Assembly: GCA_020635495.1 (NCBI GenBank)
Contig: JACJZQ010000006.1
Location: 1-64,000, forward strand
DNA length: 64,000 nucleotides
Reading direction: 5' to 3'
Source of the DNA: Flavobacteriales bacterium
Lineage (GTDB): Bacteria > Bacteroidota > Bacteroidia > UBA10329
The notes beneath the pieces were generated by a model. It was not told where the DNA came from. It did not search any database and saw nothing but the letters and a program-made list of their open reading frames with translations. The position numbers and the translations under genes were made by a program. Positions 44,151 to 52,811 of the stretch are shown here, piece after piece. Position 1 is the stretch's first letter; each line of letters opens with the position of its first letter.

Positions 44151-45385
44151 GTAAACCTTATTGCTTTCAGAGGCTGGATTCTCGAAACAACCATTGAAGG
44201 CAACAACAGCATAAGGAAGCAGAAGAACAGCGTTCCCAAATTGAGCAGCAGAATGTGTGTGAGTTGTAGGTTGATCGGAACGACCTTGACATAGTAACTC
44301 GCTTCATCTAAGGTGATGATTCCGAACTGATCTTGAATCAAGCACAAGGCTATTCCGACCAGATTCCCCCAGAACAGTCCAACTCCTGTCAAGTACAATG
44401 CTTGATAGATGAATATGTTTCGAATCTTACTATCATTCATCCCTAACGATTTGAGCGTTCCGATCATGTAAACACGTTCTATGATCATGATGAGCAAAGC
44501 AGAGATCATGTTGAATCCGGCCACCACCAACATCAGAATGATGATAACACGGACATTGGTATCCTGAAGATCCAACCAATCAAATATCTGCGGTTGCAAT
44601 TCTTTTACAGTTGCTGAAAAAAGGTCAGTTCCGATGGAATGATAAACCACATCATCCAGCTCATCCAACCGACTGAAATCATCTACAAAAACCTCGAATC
44701 CGGCCACCTGATCTTCATCCCAGCCATTGAGGCGCTGAATATGTGTAATATCAGTAATTACATAACGTTCGTCATACTCAGAAAGACCCGTTTTATAGAT
44801 TCCCGACACGTCAAAAATCCGTGCTCGTTGACGTTCATCCTGAATAAAGAACACCTGCATTCTATCACCCACATTCAGCTTCAGTTTTTTAGAGATGACT
44901 TCTGATATCAGGATGTTCTTACTACGCGATTCATCGGTTGTTTCGAACACATCGCCAGCCACCAAATGCTGCTTGAAGAAGCTCCAATCGAAGTCGCTGC
45001 CAACACCTTTTACAACAACACCTTCAATCTCCTCATCGGTTTTTACAATGCCCGCTTTGGTGGCGAATACCTGCATGTGACGAATACCATCGATTTCGGT
45101 CAGACCTGGATAGAAATCCTGCTGTTTGGAAACCGGTTGCGGCTCAATGGCATTCAGATTGGAATACTCGGTAATGATAATGTCGGCACCAAAATTGACC
45201 ACCTTGTCGGTGATCTCCTTCTGAAACCCCGTAACTATGGCCATGGAAACGATCATCACCGCCAAGCCAAGTGCAATTCCAGCAATGGCGATACGAACGA
45301 TCGGTCGAGTGCCTGAAATATTGCTACTTTCGGCTCGCCCACCCGTTCGGATGAGGCGTTTTGCAATAAAAAATGACGTATTCAA
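44147..45385 (-). CDS. LolC/LolE-like ABC transporter permease (FtsX superfamily)
   Basis: The 412-residue protein has an N-terminal helix (PIVRIAIAGIALGLAVMIVSMAIVTGF), a large periplasmic domain (about residues 55-265) and three C-terminal helices starting with RVIIILMLVVAGFNMISALLIMIIERVYMIGTLKSLGM. This is the topology and the TLKSLGM signature of lipoprotein-releasing permeases LolC/LolE. Start is TTG, as the next ATG comes after the conserved N-terminal segment. The ATPase gene is not in the window. It probably extracts outer-membrane lipoproteins. Confidence 0.88.
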   Translation of the reverse strand: MNTSFFIAKRLIRTGGRAESSNISGTRPIVRIAIAGIALGLAVMIVSMAIVTGFQKEITDKVVNFGADIIITEYSNLNAIEPQPVSKQQDFYPGLTEIDGIRHMQVFATKAGIVKTDEEIEGVVVKGVGSDFDWSFFKQHLVAGDVFETTDESRSKNILISEVISKKLKLNVGDRMQVFFIQDERQRARIFDVSGIYKTGLSEYDERYVITDITHIQRLNGWDEDQVAGFEVFVDDFSRLDELDDVVYHSIGTDLFSATVKELQPQIFDWLDLQDTNVRVIIILMLVVAGFNMISALLIMIIERVYMIGTLKSLGMNDSKIRNIFIYQALYLTGVGLFWGNLVGIALCLIQDQFGIITLDEASYYVKVVPINLQLTHILLLNLGTLFFCFLMLLLPSMVVSRIQPLKAIRFT

Positions 45386-45418
45386 TTGCGTGCCGTGAAA
45401 GAGATTTGTGCTGTAAGG

Positions 45419-46639
45419 ATGATGGCTAAAACTATCAAATATCTACTGATTGTCACGTGGCTTTCGGCCTGTGGTCAACCTACACCTGCCCCACCGCCAG
45501 CAGAGCAACCAAAAGTTGTTGAAACTGTTCAGAAACCACTTCGATTGGGAGCCGAAAGAACCGCAGTTTACTTGCCCCTTCTCGAAGGGAAATCAGTTGG
45601 GATTGTGGCCAACCAAACTTCAGTTGTTGGCAAAACGCATTTGGTGGACACGCTTCTTGCTCTTGGAATTGATGTGAAATCCGTGTTCGCACCCGAGCAT
45701 GGCTTCCGTGGAAATGCCAGCGCTGGCGCGAAAATTTCAGACAGTAAAGACCCGAAAACAGGCTTGCCTATCGTATCGCTTTACGGCAGCAACTACAAAC
45801 CAAAACCTGAAATGTTGGAAGGTTTGGATGTGGTGATCTTTGACATCCAAGATGTTGGAACGCGATTCTACACTTACATCAGTACTATGAGCTACATGAT
45901 GGAAGCTTGTGCTGAGAATGGCATTGAAATGTTGGTTCTAGACCGACCAAATCCCAACGGACATTATGTGGACGGGCCAGTTCTAAAAAAGGGTTTTTCC
46001 TCTTTTGTGGGGTTGCATGAAGTGCCTGTTGTACATGGGATGACGGTTGGTGAATATGCTAAAATGGTGAACGGTGAAGGTTGGTTGAAGAACAAGGTCA
46101 ATTGCAATTTGACCGTTGTAGAAATGGAGAATTACGCACATGACCAAGATTATCAACTTCCAATCGCACCTTCTCCAAATCTCCCAAATCAAACGGCCAT
46201 TTATCTCTATCCGAGTCTTTGCTTTTTTGAAGGAACAGAAGTAAGTGAAGGCCGCGGAACGGATAAACCATTCCAACAGTTCGGTTACCCTAAAATGCCA
46301 AATGGCAACACCAAGTTTACCCCCAAAAGCATTGATGGTGTTGCCAACTATCCAAAGTTGGAAAACAAAAAATGTAATGGCATCGACCTCTCAGACATTC
46401 CTTTAGATTCACTCCGAAACATGGGAAAATTGAACTTGGATTGGTTGGTCTCTACCTACCAAGACTATCCTGATAAGGACAAGTTTTTCAAAGCCGATTT
46501 CTTTGATAAACTCGCTGGTTCTTCTGAATTGCGTGAACAGATAATTGCTGGCAAATCAGCAGATGAAATTCGAGCTACTTGGCAGAAAGACCTTGAAGAG
46601 TTCAAGTTGATTCGAGCAAAGTATCTGATCTATCCCTGA
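45419..46639 (+). CDS. namZ: Exo-beta-N-acetylmuramidase NamZ family lipoprotein (DUF1343)
   Basis: The protein of about 406 residues begins with a lipoprotein signal, YLLIVTWLSAC, and then has the DUF1343 signature: VGIVANQTSVV, FAPEHGFRGNASAGAKI, DIQDVGTRFYTYISTM and LDRPNPNGHYVDGP. This family was shown to contain an exo-lytic N-acetylmuramidase (YbbC/NamZ) that trims MurNAc from muropeptide sugars. Lipidation puts it at the envelope. The ATG codons at 45419 and 45422 are both possible; the frame extends to 45386 but without a usable signal. It diverges from the LolC/E-like gene. Confidence 0.92.
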   Translation: MMAKTIKYLLIVTWLSACGQPTPAPPPAEQPKVVETVQKPLRLGAERTAVYLPLLEGKSVGIVANQTSVVGKTHLVDTLLALGIDVKSVFAPEHGFRGNASAGAKISDSKDPKTGLPIVSLYGSNYKPKPEMLEGLDVVIFDIQDVGTRFYTYISTMSYMMEACAENGIEMLVLDRPNPNGHYVDGPVLKKGFSSFVGLHEVPVVHGMTVGEYAKMVNGEGWLKNKVNCNLTVVEMENYAHDQDYQLPIAPSPNLPNQTAIYLYPSLCFFEGTEVSEGRGTDKPFQQFGYPKMPNGNTKFTPKSIDGVANYPKLENKKCNGIDLSDIPLDSLRNMGKLNLDWLVSTYQDYPDKDKFFKADFFDKLAGSSELREQIIAGKSADEIRATWQKDLEEFKLIRAKYLIYP

Positions 46640-46640
46640 T

Positions 46641-47210
46641 TCAGCACTCCCACTTTTCCACCCTCAATTCACCATTTTCGTATTTGAAAATCAATGGAAT
46701 TTCTTCCATGGTACATTTAGGTTCAATCACGAAAATGATCTTTCCGCCAATTTCAAAATCCTCAGTGCTCTTTACTTCCAGCGGGTATTCGTATTTGGTA
46801 TTCTCGGTGACCCAATTCACCTCTCCATCTACAAACGGGTGAAGGTCGATGACAGGTTGTGAACAAGGTGTTTCAACAATGTCAGACCCTAGTTTCAAGT
46901 GGTCGTTGGGAGCAATTTCCACTCTGAACTTTCCCTTAAAATCTCTAGTTGAAAATGGAGATACATAAAAGCTTCCGCCAAAAAGTCTCATATCTATCTG
47001 TAAACCGTACTGATCGTGATCAAATTTCACAATCTCAAACGCGATATCGTACGGGTGATCAATTGCTTCTTCCCTAACTATGGCTGGCGACTCGTACATG
47101 CTTACTTCCAAAACGGGAGTTTCTGAATGGGGGGAAGACACTGCTGAAGGTTCGTTCTGTGCGCATGCTACAGACATTGACAAACAGAAGAATGTGATGC
47201 TATTTTTCAT
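46641..47210 (-). CDS. Secreted protein or lipoprotein of unknown function
   Basis: The 189-residue protein has an N-terminal signal, ITFFCLSMSVAC, ending in a possible VAC lipobox. The mature part is acidic and beta-type, with no family I can name. It converges on namZ (one base between stops) and diverges from the membrane-bound winged-helix regulator gene, so it could be regulated by that protein, although this is only positional inference. Confidence 0.68.
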   Translation of the reverse strand: MKNSITFFCLSMSVACAQNEPSAVSSPHSETPVLEVSMYESPAIVREEAIDHPYDIAFEIVKFDHDQYGLQIDMRLFGGSFYVSPFSTRDFKGKFRVEIAPNDHLKLGSDIVETPCSQPVIDLHPFVDGEVNWVTENTKYEYPLEVKSTEDFEIGGKIIFVIEPKCTMEEIPLIFKYENGELRVEKWEC

Positions 47211-47320
47211 GATTTCGATTTTGATTCGAAAGTACCTCGAGACCTCTCAATCGTTCGTAAAACAAGTGTAAATCAATGTAAAATGAGTTTAACGGACGTT
47301 TTCTCTGCGGCTTTTGCAGG

Positions 47321-47328
47321 TAGATTTG
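47321..47328 (+). promoter_or_regulatory. Candidate -7 box, possibly giving a leaderless transcript
   Basis: TAGATTTG matches TAnnTTTG, but it ends only 4 bases before the ATG at 47333. If used, transcription would begin at or very near the start codon. No convincing TTG lies at the right distance upstream. Confidence 0.3.
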
Positions 47329-47332
47329 TGTC

Positions 47333-48226
47333 ATGCGATTCAAGCTCTTTTTGACACTCCTTTTAATGCTTGCTATTAGCATTGGATGCTTTGCAGATCA
47401 GCAAGATTCAAGCGCTCGCAATCAGCATGTAGAAGTTTCCATGCGAATGATCGGGCATCAGGTATTGTTGAGTTCAGGAGATAGCACTTCAAGAGTTCTG
47501 CCAATTGAAAAGGATGAGAATAAATTCAGAATCAGGTTTGAGAACGAATTCAGTTTTCATCCGGATAACCTTGCTGCGGTTGTCGATAGCGTTATACATG
47601 CGACTGGAATTGCTTCAGAATACATCGTACAACTACTTACTTGCGAAACCGATGAGGTAGTGCACAGCTATGAGGTCGGTACAACAAACGATGTGCTGGC
47701 TTGCCGAGGCAGGTCTCAACCAAAGGGTTGTTATTATCTGCAGATAACCATTCTCGACTCAAAGCTCCATGAACCGGAATTGACTTCGACAGAAACAGAT
47801 CAGAATGCCTTGATTGAGTATGCTGAGCCTTTACAATTGATAGCGATCTTGCTATTAGTGGTATTGGTTTTGGGCGGAGTGATCGCATTCCTCAGCAATC
47901 GAAACAAAGAATCGGATACCAACCCAGATGTCATCAAATTGGGAGAATACCGGTTCAATAGACGCACCATGGAACTTATTCTGGGTGAAGAACGCATTGA
48001 ACTGACAAGCAAAGAATGCGACCTGCTTCATTTGCTTTACGAGTATGTAAACGACACTGTTGAACGCGATACGATTCTACGCATGGTTTGGAACGATGAA
48101 GGAGACTACGTGGGAAGAACCTTGGACGTGTTCATCTCCAAACTGCGCAAGAAACTGGAAGCCGATTCCAAAATCAGGATTGCCAACATACGCGGGGTTG
48201 GCTATAAGTTGATCATTGACGCTTAA
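47333..48226 (+). CDS. Membrane-anchored transcriptional regulator with C-terminal winged helix
   Basis: The 297-residue protein has a signal-like N-terminus (MRFKLFLTLLLMLAISIGC), an extracytoplasmic domain (about residues 20-158), one membrane helix at about 160-186 and a cytoplasmic OmpR/PhoB-type winged-helix domain (about residues 198-297: LTSKECDLLHLLYEY, VGRTLDVFISKLRKKL, IRGVGYKL). This is a one-component sensor that could bind DNA at the membrane, opposite in order to ToxR, in which the DNA-binding domain is N-terminal. The extracytoplasmic signal is unknown. It shares its stop (TTAA) with the aminotransferase gene. Confidence 0.88.
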   Translation: MRFKLFLTLLLMLAISIGCFADQQDSSARNQHVEVSMRMIGHQVLLSSGDSTSRVLPIEKDENKFRIRFENEFSFHPDNLAAVVDSVIHATGIASEYIVQLLTCETDEVVHSYEVGTTNDVLACRGRSQPKGCYYLQITILDSKLHEPELTSTETDQNALIEYAEPLQLIAILLLVVLVLGGVIAFLSNRNKESDTNPDVIKLGEYRFNRRTMELILGEERIELTSKECDLLHLLYEYVNDTVERDTILRMVWNDEGDYVGRTLDVFISKLRKKLEADSKIRIANIRGVGYKLIIDA

Positions 48227-49422
48227 AACGTCCTTCCTGGATAGGCTTTGAGTCCTGCTTCAATGATTTTAACAGAACGCTTCAGGTCTTCTTCTTTCAG
48301 CACATACGCAATTCTGACCTGCTTCTCTCCGAAGACAACTGTTGAGTAGAAACCACTTCCAGGAGCCATCATCACGGTCTCACCATCAAGATCGAACTCT
48401 TCCAACATCCACTGGCAAAACCTGTCACCGCTATCAACCGGCAATTGCGCCATGGCATAGAATGCCCCAGCAGGTTTTGGACAGGTAACTCCTTCAATAG
48501 CATTCAACCCTTCTACCAACGTGTTTCTTCTTTGCACGTATTCTTCCTTTACTCGTTCGAAGTACTCTGGCGGGGTTTGCAAAGCCGCTTCTCCAGCAAT
48601 CTGACCTAACGTTGGCGGACTCAGTCTTGCTTGTGCAAATTTTAAGGCATTGGTCATCAATTCCTTGTTCCTAGAAACCAACGCTCCTACCCTTACGCCA
48701 CACATGCTGTAACGTTTACTTACGCTATCCACAACAACCACATGGTCGTCCAGATCGGGAAGATTCAAACATGAGAACGGAATGGCCGTATCGTAACAGA
48801 ACTCTCTGTAAACCTCATCGGAAAACAGAAAAAGGTCATATTTCTTGACCAAAGCAGCCAATTTCTCCAAGCTTTCTTTTCCGTACAGCGTACCGGTAGG
48901 ATTACCCGGATTGCAGATAAGAATGGCTCGCGTGTTTTCGGTAATTCTGCGCTCAAACTCCTCAATCGGTGGTAATGCAAAGCCGTCTTCAATTTTGGCG
49001 GTGATCGGTTTCACATTCAATCCTGCCATGGTGGCAAAACCATTGTAGTTTGCGTAGAATGGTTCAGGAATAATGATCTCATCACCTGGATCCATGCAGG
49101 TCATGAACCCGAAGATCAACGCCTCAGAACCACCCGTTGTTACCATGATATCTGATGCTGAAACATCAATTCCAACACCATTATAATACTTGGCCAATCC
49201 TTCGCGATAGCTGGCATAACCCTCAGAATTACTGTACTCGATCACTTTCCTATCGAGATTCTTCACGGCATTCAGAGCAACTTCTGGCGTTTCAATGTCG
49301 GGCTGACCAATATTCAAGTGATACACTTTTTTGCCCGCAGCTTTGGCTGCTGTAGCATACGGAACCAACTTTCGGATGGGAGATTCGGGCATCTGCTGGC
49401 CCTTCAAAGACAATCTTGGCAT
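48223..49422 (-). CDS. Class I/II PLP-dependent aminotransferase
   Basis: The 399-residue enzyme shows the fold-type I pattern: LNIGQPDIETP near residue 35, TTGGSEALIFGF near 90, NPGNPTG near 170, SDEVYREF near 200 and the PLP lysine in SVSKRYSMCGVRVG near 235. It resembles aspartate or aromatic aminotransferases of the Ib-gamma type common in Bacteroidota. A cytosolic amino-acid/2-oxoacid exchange is expected; substrate range is unknown. A perfect hairpin terminator lies between it and the DUF1573 gene upstream. Confidence 0.92.
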   Translation of the reverse strand: MPRLSLKGQQMPESPIRKLVPYATAAKAAGKKVYHLNIGQPDIETPEVALNAVKNLDRKVIEYSNSEGYASYREGLAKYYNGVGIDVSASDIMVTTGGSEALIFGFMTCMDPGDEIIIPEPFYANYNGFATMAGLNVKPITAKIEDGFALPPIEEFERRITENTRAILICNPGNPTGTLYGKESLEKLAALVKKYDLFLFSDEVYREFCYDTAIPFSCLNLPDLDDHVVVVDSVSKRYSMCGVRVGALVSRNKELMTNALKFAQARLSPPTLGQIAGEAALQTPPEYFERVKEEYVQRRNTLVEGLNAIEGVTCPKPAGAFYAMAQLPVDSGDRFCQWMLEEFDLDGETVMMAPGSGFYSTVVFGEKQVRIAYVLKEEDLKRSVKIIEAGLKAYPGRTF

Positions 49423-49442
49423 GGTTGAAATTAGAGCATAAA

Positions 49443-49470
49443 AAAAGTCCCGACAATTATCGGGACTTTT
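49443..49470. terminator. Rho-independent terminator (bidirectional)
   Basis: Perfect 11-base arms, AAAAGTCCCGA (49443-49453) and TCGGGACTTTT (49460-49470), flank a 6-base loop. The A-rich left and T-rich right ends make it work in both directions; its main role is to end the leftward DUF1573 transcript. Confidence 0.85.
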
Positions 49471-49492
49471 CGTTCAAGAAAAACGTCTTTTC

Positions 49493-49939
49493 TTATTCAG
49501 AAACCGGAGTTGCTCCCTGAATGGTCTTGCTCTCTGGCATAGCATCTTCCTCAGAAGCTACAGCATTCACATTTCCTTTGATCTTCAGAAGCGCAGTGCT
49601 GTTATCTACAGAGTTAGAAGTAATGGTCACAGACTTGCTGATAGGACCAACACGCTTAGTGTCATACTTTACTTTGATAACATTCTTTGCACCTGGTGCG
49701 ATAGGCTCTTTTGGCCACTCAGGAACCGTACATCCGCAAGATCCTTTAGCCTTAGAGATGATCAATGGCTCAGTACCTGTGTTCGTGAATACGAACTCAG
49801 TAGTTCCGTCTCCACCTTGCTCTACTTGACCGTAGTCGTGCTCGGTTCTTTCAAATTCAATTTGTGGACCAGCTACTTGAGCCGATACGTACGCGAATGA
49901 TCCAACGACCATTGCCATAAGTAACATTGCTTTTTTCAT
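49493..49939 (-). CDS. Secreted DUF1573 domain protein
   Basis: The 148-residue protein has a signal peptide (MLLMAMVVGSFAYVSA, cleaved near QVA) and one DUF1573 domain: FERTEHDYGQVEQGGDGTTEFVFTNTGTEPLIISKAKGSCGCTVPEWPKEPIAPG. (Motif region given in parts: HDYGQV, FTNTGTEPL, GSCGCTVP.) These beta-sandwich proteins are frequent in Bacteroidota and exported; the paired Cys in GSCGCT is typical. The function is not established. A TACTTTCG promoter-like box lies 45 bases upstream and a strong terminator 22 bases downstream, so it is a single-gene transcript. Confidence 0.92.
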   Translation of the reverse strand: MKKAMLLMAMVVGSFAYVSAQVAGPQIEFERTEHDYGQVEQGGDGTTEFVFTNTGTEPLIISKAKGSCGCTVPEWPKEPIAPGAKNVIKVKYDTKRVGPISKSVTITSNSVDNSTALLKIKGNVNAVASEEDAMPESKTIQGATPVSE

Positions 49940-49983
49940 GATTATTAAGATTTGTTGTGGTTTCAGTTAATCAAATTGCGTTC

Positions 49984-49991
49984 CGAAAGTA
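49984..49991 (-). promoter_or_regulatory. Promoter -7 box for the DUF1573 gene
   Basis: On the minus strand the sequence is TACTTTCG, one mismatch from TAnnTTTG, 45 bases upstream of the ATG. No clear -33 element is present. Confidence 0.4.
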
Positions 49992-50041
49992 ACACGCGCA
50001 CACCATTTTGGTTGTTAATGAAGTGTTAAAGGCTCATTTTG

Positions 50042-50154
50042 GCGTTCCCAGAGCAGCTTCGCAGGCTCGGTCAGGCTGTCCGCTATATCTTTTTCTTGTA
50101 CCCTGAGGTTCTCGAAGGGTACAAGAAAAAGGATGCCGCTTCCATCCTTAACGC
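50042..50154. repeat. Palindromic intergenic repeat with long hairpin upstream of valS
   Basis: The element is bounded by GCGTT (50042-50046) and AACGC (50150-50154). At its centre a perfect 15-base inverted repeat, 50090-50104 and 50116-50130, forms a TTTTTCTTGTACCCT/AGGGTACAAGAAAAA stem with an 11-base loop. The ends and the GTCCGCTATATC and AAGGATGCCGCTTCCATCC segments look like a dispersed Bacteroidota repeat. Confidence 0.65.
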
Positions 50155-50166
50155 GAACGCAATCCA

Positions 50167-50174
50167 TAACTTTG
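50167..50174 (+). promoter_or_regulatory. Promoter -7 box for valS
   Basis: TAACTTTG is a full match to TAnnTTTG and lies 21 bases before the valS ATG, just beyond the palindromic repeat. A TTG -33 element is not evident. Confidence 0.5.
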
Positions 50175-50195
50175 CACCCTTCAAATTGAGACCTG

Positions 50196-52811
50196 ATGAG
50201 CGAGATCGCAGCTAAGTACGACCCAAGCCTGACCGAAGACAAATGGTACAGCTACTGGATGGAGAACGGATATTTCCATTCGAAACCAGACGAGCGTGAG
50301 CCGTACACCATTGTTATTCCGCCACCGAACGTAACGGGCGTGCTGCACATGGGCCACATGCTCAATAACACCATTCAGGATGTTTTGGTGCGCAGAGCGC
50401 GAATGCAAGGAAAGAACGCCTGTTGGGTTCCAGGAACCGACCACGCTTCCATTGCCACCGAAGCAAAAGTGGTGAAGAAATTGGCCGACCAGGGCATCAA
50501 GAAATGGGATCTTTCGCGGGAAGAATTCTTGGAACACGCTTGGGAATGGACGCATAAACATGGCGGCATCATTCTCGAACAATTGAAGAAACTCGGTGCT
50601 TCATGCGATTGGGAAAGGACGCGCTTCACGATGGAGGACGACCTGAGCGATGCGGTTCTGGATGTGTTCATCGACCTGCACGAAAAAGGACTGATCTACA
50701 AAGGTCACCGCATGGTGAACTGGGATCCATCGGCATTGACTGCAGTTTCGGATGAGGAAGTGAACCATAAAGAAGTTCAGTCGAAACTCTATTACGTGAA
50801 GTATCAGGTAGAGGGAACGGACGAATGGCTGACCATTGCCACTACCCGGCCTGAGACCATTTTGGGCGATACCGCCATCTGCATCAACCCGAATGACGAA
50901 CGTTTCAAGCATCTGCATGGCAAGCGCGCCATTGTTCCGATGGTGAAGCGCAGCATTCCGATCATTCTGGATGAGTACGTAGATATGGAATTCGGAACGG
51001 GCTGCTTGAAAGTGACGCCTGCACACGATGAGAACGACTACAACCTTGGTCAGAAGCACGACCTCGAAACCATCGATATTCTTAACCCGAACGGAACGCT
51101 GAGCGAAGCCGCACAGTTCTATGTGGGTGAAGACCGTTTCGTAGTTCGCAAGAAGATCGCGAAAGATCTTGAAGCGGCTGGCCAGATCGTCAAAATCGAG
51201 GATTATATGAACAAGGTCGGCTACTCAGAAAGAACCGATGCGGTAATTGAGCCACGCCTTTCGGAGCAATGGTTTGTAAGCATGAAAAAACTGGCCGAAC
51301 CTGCGTTGGAAAACGTGCTGAACGGCAACATTCAGTTCCACCCGAACAAGTTCATCAACACCTACAAGTATTGGATGGAGAATGTCCGCGATTGGTGCAT
51401 CAGCCGTCAGTTGTGGTGGGGACAGCGAATTCCTGCGTGGTACGACCCGAAAGGGAATTACGTGGTGGCCAAGACCGAGGAGGAAGCCATCAAGAAATTC
51501 GAAATTCGAAATCAGAAATTCGAAAAAGGAGAACTCCGACAAGACGAAGATGTAGTCGATACGTGGTTCTCATCTTGGCTTTGGCCGATTTCCGTGTTCG
51601 ATGGTTTCAAAGACCCGAACAACAGGGACATCAACTACTACTACCCTACCAACGACCTCGTTACCGCTCCTGAGATTCTGTTTTTCTGGGTGGCTCGAAT
51701 GGTAATGGCAGGGTACGAATACCGTGGTGAACTTCCGTTCAAAAACGTATATCTGACGGGAATTGTGCGTGACAAACTCCGCAGGAAAATGAGCAAGTCG
51801 TTGGGCAATTCTCCCGACCCGCTTGACCTCATTGCTGAGTATGGCGCAGATGGCGTTCGCGTGGGAATGTTGCTTTCCTCTCCCGCAGGAAATGACCTGC
51901 TGTTTGACGAAGGACTTTGCTTGCAAGGACGAAACTTCAACAACAAAATCTGGAATTCATTCCGACTGATCAAAGGTTGGGAAGTGGATGCGAATTTGGA
52001 GCAACCAGCCGAAGCGAAGATTGCTATTGATTGGTTCAATTCGCGTTTCAGCAAGGAGTTGGAGGTTTTGAAAGACCACTACGACAAGTTCCGTTTGAGC
52101 GATGCACTGATGACCACTTACAAGTTGGTTTGGGACGACTTCTGCTCGTGGTACCTCGAAATGGTGAAACCCGCATACCAGCAACCGATCGATAAGGCAA
52201 CCTTGGATGCTACGGTTGAAATCCTCGAGAAACTGCTGAAGATTCTTCATCCGTTCACACCATTCATCACCGAAGAGATTTGGGATAACATGGGTGAGCG
52301 TGGAAAAGAAGACCGCATGATTGTGGCACCATGGCCAAAAGCCGAATCGGTTGATGAGAAACTTCTTTCCGGTTTCGAAAATGCAGAGAAGGTGATCATG
52401 GAGGTGCGAAGAATCCGCAATGAGAAGCAGATTGCTCCGAAAGAGAAATTGAACTTGTTGGTGAAGGGAGATTACAGCGATGCGTTCAATCCTGTGATCC
52501 GGAAATTGGCCAATCTCGAATCAATTGCTGAGACTTCTGAAGCACCAGCTTCTGCTTCGGCTTTTGTGGTTAAGGGTGCTGAGTTCTATGTTCCTTTGGC
52601 AGGATTGGTAGATGCTTCTGAGGAGAAGGAAAAACTCGAAAAGGAACTCGATTACACCAAAGGTTTCTTGGCCTCAGTCGAGAAGAAATTGAGCAATGAA
52701 CGTTTTGTTTCAGGTGCGCCAGAACAAGTAATCGCCATCGAGCGAAACAAGAAGGCAGACGCAGAAGCGAAAATCAAAGCGTTGGAAGAGCAGTTAGCTG
52801 CAATGGCCTAA
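50196..52811 (+). CDS. valS: Valyl-tRNA synthetase
   Basis: The 871-residue class I enzyme has PNVTGVLHMGH with the HIGH-type motif at residues 51-54, the editing-domain segment TTRPETILGDTAICI near residue 220, GWQ-type catalytic core features (WCISRQLWWGQRIPAW) near 400, the KMSKS loop at residues 531-535 and a C-terminal coiled coil of about 70 residues. It charges tRNA-Val with valine and hydrolyses Thr-tRNA-Val. Residues 434-444 (KFEIRNQKFEK) are encoded by a GAAATTCGAA-type repeat and look inserted. A TAACTTTG promoter box precedes the ATG. Confidence 0.97.
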   Translation: MSEIAAKYDPSLTEDKWYSYWMENGYFHSKPDEREPYTIVIPPPNVTGVLHMGHMLNNTIQDVLVRRARMQGKNACWVPGTDHASIATEAKVVKKLADQGIKKWDLSREEFLEHAWEWTHKHGGIILEQLKKLGASCDWERTRFTMEDDLSDAVLDVFIDLHEKGLIYKGHRMVNWDPSALTAVSDEEVNHKEVQSKLYYVKYQVEGTDEWLTIATTRPETILGDTAICINPNDERFKHLHGKRAIVPMVKRSIPIILDEYVDMEFGTGCLKVTPAHDENDYNLGQKHDLETIDILNPNGTLSEAAQFYVGEDRFVVRKKIAKDLEAAGQIVKIEDYMNKVGYSERTDAVIEPRLSEQWFVSMKKLAEPALENVLNGNIQFHPNKFINTYKYWMENVRDWCISRQLWWGQRIPAWYDPKGNYVVAKTEEEAIKKFEIRNQKFEKGELRQDEDVVDTWFSSWLWPISVFDGFKDPNNRDINYYYPTNDLVTAPEILFFWVARMVMAGYEYRGELPFKNVYLTGIVRDKLRRKMSKSLGNSPDPLDLIAEYGADGVRVGMLLSSPAGNDLLFDEGLCLQGRNFNNKIWNSFRLIKGWEVDANLEQPAEAKIAIDWFNSRFSKELEVLKDHYDKFRLSDALMTTYKLVWDDFCSWYLEMVKPAYQQPIDKATLDATVEILEKLLKILHPFTPFITEEIWDNMGERGKEDRMIVAPWPKAESVDEKLLSGFENAEKVIMEVRRIRNEKQIAPKEKLNLLVKGDYSDAFNPVIRKLANLESIAETSEAPASASAFVVKGAEFYVPLAGLVDASEEKEKLEKELDYTKGFLASVEKKLSNERFVSGAPEQVIAIERNKKADAEAKIKALEEQLAAMA
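51495..51524 (+). repeat. AAATTCGAA short repeats inside valS
   Basis: Three copies of an AAATTCGAA-like unit occur in 30 bases, in frame with valS and encoding residues 434-443. They fall between WYDPKGNYVVAKTEEEA and the conserved DTWFSSWLWP segment. Confidence 0.6.

Noticed and set aside
50042..50195. T-box riboswitch upstream of valS
   Set aside because: No T-box consensus or specifier stem is visible, the class is rare in Bacteroidota, and a promoter box lies after the hairpin.
51495..51524. Possible CRISPR-like array
   Set aside because: The units are about 10 bases without spacers and sit inside valS.
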